The notes below the pieces were generated by a model that was given only the letters and a program-made list of their open reading frames with translations, had not been told where the DNA came from and did no database searches. From Bisporella sp. PMI_857 (lineage: Eukaryota > Ascomycota > Leotiomycetes > Helotiales > Helotiaceae): DNA of 64,000 nucleotides. The stretch lies in NCBI GenBank assembly GCA_021307315.1, contig JAJSPD010000091.1, forward strand, positions 102,448 to 166,447, in the 5' to 3' direction. The translations under genes were made by a program, and so were the position numbers. Every line of letters begins with the position of its first letter. Within the stretch, counting starts at the first letter, position 1. Below, piece by piece: positions 35,731 through 45,429 of the stretch.

Positions 35731-36975
35731 TTAACTTTACCAGCGGGGGATAAACTCAGCCTTTTCTTTTCCTGTATATAGTTATGATACCTCTACCAAT
35801 ACCACTTTCTTATCTAGGTTTTGGGAAAGCTTTAACCTAGTTTATCATCGTTTCGTAGAAACAGTCCCTTTTTCTTACTTCCTCTGCTGGTGAGTGGGAT
35901 CATCTTGTCACTTGTCTGGAATTTCCCTTCCCTTTGTTTTCAAATTAAGGTGCTGGCATTAAGTTGATACGTTTCAGCATTGGCGTTTGGACAAGACAGC
36001 CTAAAGGGATAAGTAAAGCTCCCTATGCTGTGCTTCACAAACATAGAGGCATTACAGTAAAAATAAGTTTTTCAAATCTCTTAACGCTTGTTGTGGTAGC
36101 ATGTTATTTCGGAGAGGGGGGGTTTGGTCGCAATTTAAGGCCAACTTAATAATTGTACATATAGCTAAACTGACCTTTTTCAGCGATCAGTTGTATGGCT
36201 TGTCTCCCTTGAACTCATTTGATCCGCACTCAGGCATAATTGAAGATGTAAGAATTCTCCCATGATGTACCAGTTGTTGATCTGGTAGCTGAATTATATT
36301 GGAACGTACATCATTATTAGTAGCTCAAAGCTTAAAAGTTGTAGGACTACAAACTTTATTATTTACGCAGTACATAACGCTCTACGAGGGTATAGAGAAG
36401 TCTGCGGGCGAAACTTTTTAGCATTTTAAAAACATACTCTCCTATATGCTTTAAGTCAGCGAATACTAGTTTAAATAGCACGCCTACTGTGAAACAGCTA
36501 CGCCTATTGGTTGATTTCTGTTTAGTAATCTCTTGGCGTAGTTACTTTTATCTATTATTCTGTATATAATTTCCAGTCTAATTCTTTAATCAATTTAATA
36601 TGCTTTATTCAATACTATTACTCTTATATTACAAAATCTAGGTACAGGTTTAATAGTCATAAGCTTAAGAGCGTAATATGCACAGTAGTTGTAAATAGAT
36701 TTAATTTAATAATTGTTATTTATTTGGTTTATTTTAAACGTTAAATACTAGTATTCGTATCACGGTTAACAAGCCGCACATTTCAGGTCTGCCTCACTTA
36801 TACTCACCACCCTCTTGTTCAGCCATAGTGCGGCCCTTTTCAGGATCTCACCAGTATAAAAAGGGGCGGCACTAGTTCAGAGTATTTAATTTCAGAGGAA
36901 TAAAAATACTAAAAGCATTTAATAATACATAAAGCGATTCAATAAAGAACTGATTTAGCAGTGTTCGGGTCATTT
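35731..36975. other. AT-rich, TA-rich gene-free stretch
   Basis: No gene is seen. From about 36,300 to 36,770 the sequence is strongly AT-rich with abundant TA dinucleotides and no open frames. The pattern resembles RIP-mutated repeats, but no transposon protein could be read in any frame. Confidence 0.45.
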
Positions 36976-39168
36976 TCACCCTTCCCTTGACACTCTGGCG
37001 TAGTTACTTCCGCCCTCTCCCTCATCCAGCCACTTCGTCCACCGCTCATTTTGATCTTTACAGTCATCCGATTTTTCTCCTATCTTCCGCGACGGTAGAT
37101 TTATGTCGAGAATCTTTTGGCTCCAATAATCCTTAAGAATGCCATTCCCGTCATAAGGTTTCTGCTGAATAAATTTCCGCCACCGCTGTACCGTTTTCAG
37201 TGCTACCTCCTCTGTCACCGCAAACCACTCCTTATGCCGCGCTCCACACCCCTGGCATTCAAAGACTCGGCTGAAGTTCTGAAGCTCAGCATGAACAAGT
37301 TTCTCAATCTTCTCGTACATCCTAAGAGGCACGTCCTCCGGATCTTGTACTCGTTTAAGATCAGAAAGCTTACACGTTCTACTGAGGGTCTGCATTCGCT
37401 CAGCGATATCCGTCGCTCTACCAATCTTTAACATCGATGGTTCACCGGGGAAATAGTCTTGGGAGTATTTGGGCGCCTTAAGGATGTAGATGTGTCCTTC
37501 TTCATTTACTTCTCTCTTGATTTCGGCACGAATCTTGGAGTCGATTTCAAGAGGGGAAAGTGTTTGGCTATCTTTACTAGTTGAACTAGGCGCTGGGATT
37601 TGGCTGTCCGTATTGGCATGAGCAAGCGGCGGAGGACGGGCCACATTTTTAGCTGCTTGACCCAGGTAGGTATCATCTTTGGACCGTTGGAGTTGTGGTG
37701 CCGATTGAGGTCCTAGAGTCTCTTTCATGCCGAAGGATTGCAAGGGAGTATGCGGACCATCCAAACCATTCCGATGTGTTGAAGAGAATATTAACGTGGG
37801 AGCATGTGCTTCCGTTGCTGGGTCTTCTTCCTGTGGAACGACAGAACCAATGATGCGGCTGGGGGCTGGCACCTGTGCGTTAAATCTTGGTGTCACCGGT
37901 TTTGTTGCGGGCTTTGGCTTTTCATTGGGACTTGGGCTCGGAGGGCTTCCGGTATGGAAAATATCGAAGATTGAAACCGGGACATCTTTAAAACCGTTAA
38001 CTTTTGGCGTGAACTCGTTTGGGATGGAAGCCTGGGCCTCGGGCATTGGGGAGTTAAAGTCAAAGGGTTCTTTTAGGGGACGAAAGAAAGAGGTCGAACA
38101 TTTCTTCGCTTCAGTGCTGCTCGAACTATCCTTCTGGCCTGGTCGTGTAGCGGTTACTTGAGGATGCCTAAAGTTGAACGGTCCTTGCGGGACATCCTTT
38201 TGCTGTCTAGCATCTCCATTCAATGTGCCATCGTGAGTACGGACATCTTGGAATGAGGCTTGAGATGATGATCTCAGGCCTGGAAATGCTCGGCTAGGTT
38301 CTGAGACCCGGCTCTGGAAGAGAGGGGGGTGAACCTGAGGCAATGTCTTTGGAAAGCTAGTGCCTGGATGCAAGTCAGGAGACTGCTGGTCGCCAGAGTT
38401 TTGTGTATCTTGCGTGATGTTGCTATCCCGCGGAGGAGGGTTACTTCGGCTTCGTGTGTGTCGAGCTTGCACAGAAAGAGGGAAGAGTGTGCGAGGTTTC
38501 AATGCAATCGAGGGTTTGGCCATTGTGGCCATTGTAGGGATTTGTGGTGCGCTCTGAACATTCTCGCTAAGTTTGAAAATTCCTTTGGGTGTGGTATGAA
38601 ATTGAAACGTTGGTAGCGGTTGCTGGCGACTAGCAGTAGATGCAGGCTCTATTTCAACACGATTCCGGTGGGGAAGTGGAAACAACCCTGGCGCGAGCGC
38701 TTCTGGTGTTGGATCGCTCAAGACTTTCAATTTGCAAATGCGTCGAATCACATCTAGGAGCTCTCGTTGTTCTCCGATACTACCGTTATTCCAGCTTGCC
38801 TCGATCTGATAATAACCGTTGAAAACTTTCGGTCTGTGGTGGGTATCACAGAAAAATATCCTGATAACAGTAGAAGCGTACTCGAAAGAAGTTACTGTCT
38901 CCTTACTTAGAACTTGTACTGCACATTTATACAGAGTTTGGTGGCGAGCTTCGAAATCCTGACTGCTCTTCAGGCAGCGAAAATAGTTGGAACTGTTTCC
39001 AAGGCGTTTGTAAGCTAAACACTGGAATTTCACTTGGTCATTTTCGTTGGATAGTTGCGCTATGATGTCGCTTAGGGTGCAAAAGGGAGTTGCTGATTCT
39101 ACAACTGTCGTTGGAGTGGAGGCTCTAGAGGATCGAGATGTGGAAGATGGTGGGGAAGGAGAAAACAT
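36976..39168 (-). CDS. T5orf172/MUG113-like protein (GIY-YIG-related C-terminal domain)
   Basis: One exon of 730 residues from the ATG at 39168; another ATG nine codons upstream is possible. Residues 30-160 form a small folded N-terminal part (TLSDIIAQLSNENDQ...YEYASTVIRIFFC). A long disordered Ser/Pro-rich middle follows. The C-terminal 180 residues match the T5orf172 domain (PF10544) found in fungal MUG113-type proteins and in phage T5: EEGHIYILKAP, MLKIGRATDIAERMQ, HAELQNFSRVFECQGC and HKEWFAV. The domain is related to GIY-YIG nucleases (GHIYI...KIGRA corresponding to GIYY...KVG). Nuclease activity has not been shown for fungal members. Expression in meiosis is known for the S. pombe relative. 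A DNA-related role is inference. Confidence 0.85.
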   Translation of the reverse strand: MFSPSPPSSTSRSSRASTPTTVVESATPFCTLSDIIAQLSNENDQVKFQCLAYKRLGNSSNYFRCLKSSQDFEARHQTLYKCAVQVLSKETVTSFEYASTVIRIFFCDTHHRPKVFNGYYQIEASWNNGSIGEQRELLDVIRRICKLKVLSDPTPEALAPGLFPLPHRNRVEIEPASTASRQQPLPTFQFHTTPKGIFKLSENVQSAPQIPTMATMAKPSIALKPRTLFPLSVQARHTRSRSNPPPRDSNITQDTQNSGDQQSPDLHPGTSFPKTLPQVHPPLFQSRVSEPSRAFPGLRSSSQASFQDVRTHDGTLNGDARQQKDVPQGPFNFRHPQVTATRPGQKDSSSSTEAKKCSTSFFRPLKEPFDFNSPMPEAQASIPNEFTPKVNGFKDVPVSIFDIFHTGSPPSPSPNEKPKPATKPVTPRFNAQVPAPSRIIGSVVPQEEDPATEAHAPTLIFSSTHRNGLDGPHTPLQSFGMKETLGPQSAPQLQRSKDDTYLGQAAKNVARPPPLAHANTDSQIPAPSSTSKDSQTLSPLEIDSKIRAEIKREVNEEGHIYILKAPKYSQDYFPGEPSMLKIGRATDIAERMQTLSRTCKLSDLKRVQDPEDVPLRMYEKIEKLVHAELQNFSRVFECQGCGARHKEWFAVTEEVALKTVQRWRKFIQQKPYDGNGILKDYWSQKILDINLPSRKIGEKSDDCKDQNERWTKWLDEGEGGSNYARVSREG

Positions 39169-40019
39169 AATTCCTCTGATTATTGAATGAGGCAAAGTTG
39201 ATACTAAAGGTTACAAAATTGAGGCACTGTGATCAAAAAATAGAGAGCATTTTACATTGTAGGGGGCCATCCCAGCCTCTGGATATGTTGGATTATGGAA
39301 CGCGAACATTTTCATTAACGACCTTCTAGTTTGGGATTTACCCGGAAGAGAGTGCAACCCTACGAATAGAAATAATGTTTCAGCGCTTCATTTTACAGTA
39401 GTCAATGACCCGGGGGAATGGTACGCTAGTGGTAAGGCAAATTTCTTCTAACTTCCACCTTGTTGCAACAGTGCTTTACTGAGGCGGTTCTCCGGGAGGC
39501 CCGAGTGTTTTTATTCCATACCCGACGAATGTGTCGATTGCATCTTCGATCCTATCGTCAACGACATCATCGTATTCTTCGTTATTGTTACTTGCATTGC
39601 TATCGGTCTCCTCTCATAGGTTCTTTGGGTCGGTATCGCTTGCATCTTTGATACTGTCATCGTCGCTTGAATATGAAACCTTCGTCATGTAGAGGTTGGG
39701 GCACCTAGCACTAACTAGCGTGACGGGGAACGAGGGAGCGAGCGGCAAATCTAAAGGGTAGAACAGGGGCCGTATGAGGGGTGCAGGAGGGAGTAAGAGA
39801 ACAGAGTATGTGGGGCAGAGGTGATCGAGGGATATTATATAGTAGTCTACAGCAGCTAATAAGTATAAGTGATGCCTAGGCCAAGGGGCGTGCAGTAAAG
39901 GAATAAGGTGGGTTATCTAAAATCTGGTTAGCAGACCCTCTAAAGCAGCTAACAAAGCCCCCCTCCCAAAACAGCAGCCTTTAACCATTTTATTGTTAAA
40001 ATACAGTTGTATGCAACAC
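39169..40019. other. Intergenic, with an acidic ORF relic
   Basis: No intact gene. On the minus strand, 39688-39476 reads as one 71-codon frame with an ATG, an acidic Asp/Ser composition (SYSSDDDSIKDASDTD, then EEYDDVVDDRIEDAID) and one in-frame TGA after 24 codons. It may be a degraded small gene or chance sequence. Confidence 0.35.
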
Positions 40020-40315
40020 TGTTAGGAAGCCGCTGGATCTAAGGAGACCGGAGGTGAGATGATTGACAGGGACCTTGGGTCCCGGCCCAAGGATCCTTAG
40101 GAACCACAAGCACGAAGGTTATATAAGTAGCCAGGATTCTCAGGAAAGAAGCTTCGTGCTCCACTCACAATAGTATTCTCTCTACTAGTTGTCGGGATTT
40201 ATATTTCTGCTGCGCGATATACCCACTTCTCAGACCCAACTAAACTAAATACTTTAGACAGGCGGTTAAACTAACCCCAACTAACTAGAGGATCCACTAC
40301 TGGCAACACTGATCT
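40020..40315. mobile_element. Solo LTR of an LTR retrotransposon
   Basis: A 296-bp unit begins TGTTAGG and ends CTGGCA, so it carries the TG...CA ends of LTRs, and it is flanked by the direct repeat ACAC (40016-40019 and 40316-40319). Inside are a GC-rich palindrome CCTTGGG/CCCAAGG (40073-40092), a TATATAA box at 40120-40126 and an AGCACGAAG/CTTCGTGCT inverted pair, all common in LTR promoters. No internal domain, reverse transcriptase or second LTR is found nearby. It is therefore best explained as the product of LTR-LTR recombination. Confidence 0.6.
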
Positions 40316-40718
40316 TTAGTCACAGTTATCATACATTTTCGGCGGCAAATCATTCGTTTACATTGCATCACGTTGTATGGCACAATGTCAAGCACTACAT
40401 AGGAACATTCAACTATCTCGAGAGAACAACTACTTCATACTGTGGGAGGGAACATGCTTTTGGTTCTCCTAATACGCCATACAAACCCGCAATCAACGCA
40501 ACGCTAAACTCAGAAATAACAAAACGACAAAACAACAAAACAGACATCCTCGGCCGACCTCTTACTGCAGACTCCCAAATTAGAAGATGGCAGCGTTTTA
40601 TGCCCGCATGAGACAATATAAAAGTTCTGTAGAAGAGATACAACTGTCTGGCCAGTCTTTAGGATATCTTGTACTTCTCTTTCCTTTGAAAGGTTACTGT
40701 AGAATTCTTGTATCACTT

Positions 40719-40749
40719 AATATTGTGTCATACGGTATGAGACAATATT
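40719..40749. repeat. 31-bp palindrome, copy 1 (just after a stop codon)
   Basis: The left arm is AATATTGTGTCATAC, then one centre base, then GTATGAGACAATATT, with a single mismatch between arms. It lies 19 nt downstream of the secreted-protein stop codon. A half-site ATGAGACAATATA lies further out at 40608-40620. Confidence 0.85.
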
Positions 40750-40767
40750 CTCTCATGACTTAAGAGT

Positions 40768-42076
40768 TTAGGGCCCTGGTGGTACTCGCACATGCGGGTT
40801 GCAAGGCGGGTCGGCGCCGCCTGTTTCCCACCAGGTGGTAGCGACCGTTGCTGGGTCCGCAGGCGTCGTTGGGTAGTCGATCCAGATGATCTTTTCGACC
40901 CTTCCTCCTTCTTTTATCGTTTTGAACTCATTCGCATAGAAGATACTGTCGCAGAACGGCATTGCGCTATGTGGCATTAACAAATACACTTTCCCGCTTG
41001 TTCTCGCTGCATAGGCCTCTGAAAATGCCTTCTGGAAGACTCTTCCCTCGGCGATCTGGTCACCTTTGTAGCGCTTTTTGTCAGTAAATCCGGGAGCAAA
41101 GGCTTGCTCTACGGTCGTGAGTCCATGGCTAACTGCGTACGCTTTTGCCGTCTTCATGCCAGACCTGCCTTCGAATGGAGCTCCGGTCCAATAGAATGAT
41201 TTATCCTTCTCAGGAGCGCTACGTTAGCGAATTAGCTATGTTATCCCTGATTTGGCAGAAGTTGGTAGTTCTTTGGGTCCTTTTTATGCGTGGTTATCGG
41301 TCTATATTGTCTCATGCCGTATGAGACAATATATACCACGACATTATTTTTTCTTCTTTTTTTTTTGGGAAGATTAGGGTCATTGTTGAGGGAAAACATA
41401 CTTTTTGATTGCCTTGTCACACTGTGTCCGAGTTGGGAATGGCGGGTTTTCCGGCTTTGGCTTTGGCTTCTTGGTGGAAGGTCCTGGAGCATTAGGATCT
41501 GCAGTTTGCGGAGTAGAAGGCCCTGGAGCGTTGGGATCTCCAGTTTTCGGGCCAGCAGGAGCGGAGTCGTCTTTCGCAGGCTGTTTGCCTTTGTCTACAG
41601 GCGCCGCAGGTGGAGGGGCTACGGGTAAGTTAATCAGAAATTTTGTCTTTGTTGAGCGTAAGAGCCAGAGAAGTTCCGAAAGAGTAAACTATATTGTCTC
41701 ATGTAGTATGAGATAATATAAAGCACCAGAAACCTAGGGGCTTGGGACAAGTAAAAGGTGGGTTGACTAACCTGCCTCTAGCTTTGGTTTCACGTGTAAT
41801 TTTAAAAGTTTAGAGAAAAGACTTCTGCATCCTCTTGTATCAAGGGATGTTACTCTTTCTACCTCTCCATATGCGATTGGAGAAGCTAGTGCAGAGTTTC
41901 CCGATAATGACAAAAGGAGTGCCCATGTGAAGAACCCGAAGTCGAAAAAGTGAAACCTTTGGTAGATGGCATTGCTGTGTTGAGGCAGGAGCAATGGTGT
42001 TGTTTGTTACTTGACCTGTCTATGATGGTATATGTTACCTGGAGTTAATCGAGTATTTAGATGACGTCTGAGGCAT
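40768..42076 (-). CDS. Secreted proline-rich protein of unknown function
   Basis: Four exons on the minus strand (42076-42039, 41974-41772, 41618-41402, 41218-40768) join in phase to 302 residues. A short N-terminal extension precedes a hydrophobic core (FFTWALLLSLSGNSALAS), a signal peptide or anchor. Residues about 80-140 are Pro/Lys-rich and hold two copies of ADPNAPGPST or GDPNAPGPST. The C-terminal 160 residues look globular: FYWTGAPFEGRSG, AKAYAVSHGLTTVEQA, FSEAYAARTSGKVYLLMP, and VEKIIWIDY. The order (Y-W-T-G ... YA..TSG-x-V ... hydrophobic strand) is weakly reminiscent of ADP-ribosyl-cyclase-like domains, a guess only. Introns 2 and 3 are 153 and 183 nt, far longer than the local norm, and each carries the palindrome. 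Confidence 0.72.
41303..41333. repeat. 31-bp palindrome, copy 2 (inside an intron)
   Basis: Perfect 13-bp arms TATATTGTCTCAT and ATGAGACAATATA surround a 5-bp spacer, within intron 3 (41219-41401) of the secreted-protein gene. Confidence 0.9.
41690..41720. repeat. 31-bp palindrome, copy 3 (inside an intron)
   Basis: The left arm TATATTGTCTCAT is exact; the right arm ATGAGATAATATA has one C-to-T change. The copy lies within intron 2 (41619-41771) of the same gene. Confidence 0.88.
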
Positions 42077-42890
42077 TGTGTGCTGTATGTAGAGTTCTTG
42101 TATATTTCCATGTCCCTCTGTATGTCGACTTAGGTGTGTAGATACTTGCCTCTGGCTATATGGCCTTATGATCGCAACTCGGTGGAATCGTAGGAAGCGG
42201 AGCGATGAAACTTCCGTATCCTAAATCATACCAGCCTCTCTAGGTTTTATCCAGGTCGTCCGTACCCTTGCAAGTCTATTCGGTCAACCTCATAGTCGTA
42301 GAGCAACAAAGTATTTTTGACCCTCTAAACCTCTTATCGCTGGCTATAGACTCCCCGATCGCCCCCGTTAAAATCAGAAGGAATCCAGATCACTTGTTAG
42401 GGTAGCTAGTGGACCGCTGATGAGCTTCCGAGGGATATCTATTCCAGTGACTTAAAGTTGACAGCTGGTGGCATCAGTAATATCCATCCTAGTAGCTTTG
42501 CACCTTGAAAATGGACAGCTGAAAAGGCCCGCAGGAACAATGGGCTTGCTTGTGAATATTTCGTTGTATCGGCAGTAAGCACCGCCCGACACACCAGCTG
42601 CAGGCATTTCATTCATGGAATATAATCCATGAGACTGTGTAGGCGCCAGGTAAGCGCCACCCTATGCCGCAAGGATAAAATAGCATCTGTTTCCCATCCT
42701 TCAGATTTACGCTTATATTCTACTTCTACAGGATCAATGTCCGGAAGCGAACTAAATCTGGAGCCTCATTTTACAGGCGGTCGCTTGTTGGCATTGTTGG
42801 ATTGATTTCGACTTCAGACCGAAGTAGCGACTCACTTTTGGCCTCTTCCCTCCACATTTCGAAGGGTATATCTAAGCAACACTCGGACCA
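42077..42890. other. Divergent promoter region, no gene seen
   Basis: Spacer between the secreted-protein start (minus) and the ankyrin-gene start (plus). No element is recognised. Confidence 0.45.
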
Positions 42891-44011
42891 ATGCAGTCTC
42901 GCATTATCTCCAAAGTCCATCAAAGTACCAATTACAACGCTAAACTCTCAACAATGTCTTCTCAACTGAGCCCGGAGCTGCTTGTAGCAACCACCCAAGG
43001 GGATATAAATCTCGTGAAGTCCCTCTTCCCAGCCTCATCTCCACTCGCCTCAATTGACGATATCGCAATAGAGGCAACAAAAGCAGGCAAGGTTAACGTC
43101 CTCAGCTGGTGTTTTTCTGAAGGCTTCATCCCACCACAAAAATCCATGAACGGGGATTTCTACCATGCAGCATGCGAGGGTTCTTCGCCAGAAATTTGGA
43201 AGGAATTGGTCAGGCATGGCTACGACTTAAACGCGCACTGGAGCGAATTTTACGGAGATGCACTCTGCCTCGCCGCTTGGAAAGGGAATGTGGAGTTGGC
43301 AAAGGCTTTGTTGGAACTCGGCCAAGATCCAAACTCAGATCACTATTTTAGCGACGAGACGGCAATCATTATGGCTATTACGGGCGACGATGCTTCAATG
43401 GAAATTGTGGAGCTGCTTGTCAAATATGGACTGAAGCTGGAGGGAACTGGAGCCGCAAGTGAGTCCATTCAACTCGGCATGCAAACTTCAAAAAAATATC
43501 TCAACCACGGGATGCTCTTCAAGAATCCAGCAGGAGGGCATAATGACTTGTTGTTGGCTTGTGATATTGTCTCACGCGACATTAGGTATTATCCTCTTCT
43601 GATTTCGGAAGCGTGTCCTACCATCCTATGGTGACCAGAGCATCCCCGTGAGGGTTCTCCAATATTCCTTCTTCCAACCTGATTTTATTTAAAGACTAAT
43701 TTTAAACGACAGTCGCAGCAGCCGAATCAGACAACCTCGAGGCACTCAAATATCTACTTGATCAAGGTGCCAGCATCGAGGAGAGAGAAATATGGTGGCA
43801 GATCACTGATAAGGAATCTATCGATTCCAAGGGCACTGCGCTGTATCGCGCGTGTCGGGCGGGAACGCAGGAAACGGTCGAATATCTGCTGGCAAATGGA
43901 GCAGATCCAGAATCTAAGGATGAAATTGGGAGGAGTTGTCTGGCCGTGGCAAAGACTGGAGGTCATGATGAGCTTGTGAAGATCCTGGAGTCGAGAGGCG
44001 TCAAAGAGTAG
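42891..44011 (+). CDS. Ankyrin-repeat protein
   Basis: Two exons (42891-43458 and 43713-44011) with an unusually long 254-nt intron (GTGAGT...CGACAG) give 288 residues, or 267 from the better start MSSQLSPELL at 42954. Joining at this acceptor restores an ankyrin unit, GTGAAIAAAESDNLEALKYLL. Reading through instead gives a non-ankyrin tail and a stop at 43634. Ankyrin units with G-x-TALxxAxxxGxxExVxxLLxxGADP-type patterns are seen at DALCLAAWKGNVELAKALLELGQDP, TALYRACRAGTQETVEYLLANGADP and SCLAVAKTGGHDELVKILESRG. It is a protein-protein interaction scaffold; the partner is unknown. The intron carries a half-site (GATATTGTCTCAC, 43563-43575) of the palindrome found in the neighbouring gene. 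Confidence 0.82.
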
Positions 44012-45429
44012 GTTTGATATTTACTTGGATGGCGGTAGTTGAATATCAGATACATACCAGGTTACGGCAGCTTTGCTTTGATTGTGACACTAAACATAAA
44101 AAAGAAAGACATCCTCAAATTGGTGAAACTGTGTATATTTTGATCACCATTAAGTAACATGCTCTTGTCAATCTTCTTGTCGGTGCCAAATTTGTAGAAT
44201 AATCGATACCATTTCAAAAAGGTCTTTAGCGAGCCTATATGTCTGGTACTAGCTCGTCTCCGCCAGCCTTTCCCTCTTCGCTGGTCACAGACCCCAGCTG
44301 AGGAAGGCCTTTAGAAATGAAGTAGTAAGGTTATGATAATACTGGATTATGTCTTGACGTATGTGGATACAGCATCTAATTTCAAGGCAAAGTAGTTGAC
44401 ATCACACTTGACACACTGTATCGAATGGGAAGTGTATTTCTTCAAACGAAATAACGAGTACAAAGGAAATTGGAAACCCCTGGTTTTGAGTTATTTGCAT
44501 ATTCTACTGGCATCACCCTCCTTCGGTGCTTCACACGGCATGTTATATCCAGGCTATCACCTTGCAGTGGTGCTGCCAGCACACTTGCCCTAGCCAAACA
44601 TATCGATTATGCTGCTTCTTCGTATCCGAGTCCCGGTTATTCATTTTCTTTGATTTGCATATCGGGTGTTATCGCATGTTTCAACAGGAATGCTTCTTGA
44701 GGCGATTAGAAATGTTAGCAAGGAAGTTAAAAACAAATAGCTACCTCGGAAGTATGTTTCCTTATCCACCATTTTGAGCTGCAGAAGATGTAGTCGGAGA
44801 GAGATGTGGTGTAGTGTATCCTGACCGGTGTCGCCAATCATCTTCATTCATTTTCAGCTTGTCGTCCGCCCGATAGGTCATCTCCTAATTCCAACTCGCC
44901 CGGAGTCAGCGGTAGTGGATCAATCTGTATTAGGGGAAATGCAGTAAGTACGTGGACAGGAGTTTCTGATCCATTTCGACTCCTCCACCTCCTCGTAAGC
45001 TTTTAACCGGCGGACTGGCATTTATCCCCAGCAGCCAAGCCCAGGCGGGACGGAAGAAGATTGTCCCACTACCAAATGGCTGCAAGGTCAAGATAAAATG
45101 CGGGGTCGTGCCGCATCTGGGTAAGTGTGCCTGGACTAGTCTCCCAGCTTGGCCATTCATGGTTGCTCAATCTCAGCCTCCACTCTACTTCCACTCACTT
45201 TTTCTGGGGGGGCTGCCAGAGAGCCGGGCCCAGTTAAAAAAAAAATTAAAAAATTGCTAGAGGAGTGGGTAACCAGCTCTCCTGACTCTGCTAGATCTGT
45301 GCGCAGAAAAAATAGAATAATAAATACATCTACTGTTCCATCCCCAGATTTCTCCAGCTTCTCCAGCTTTTTGTCCCCATCCCTTTTCCGCATCGACAAC
45401 GAGCAGCGAAGACAAAGACACTGCTCAAT
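44012..45429. other. Intergenic, promoter of the permease gene
   Basis: No gene is seen in 1.4 kb. An A-rich block at 45236-45254 and a polypyrimidine stretch before 45400 precede the permease start. Confidence 0.5.

Noticed and set aside
39418..39480. tRNA-like D-arm (GGTACGCTAGTGGTAAGGC)
   Set aside because: No matching acceptor stem, anticodon arm or T-loop could be folded around it.
43460..43634. Ankyrin gene ending at 43634 without an intron
   Set aside because: The read-through tail is not ankyrin-like, whereas splicing 43459-43712 restores a canonical repeat and continues in frame to 44011.
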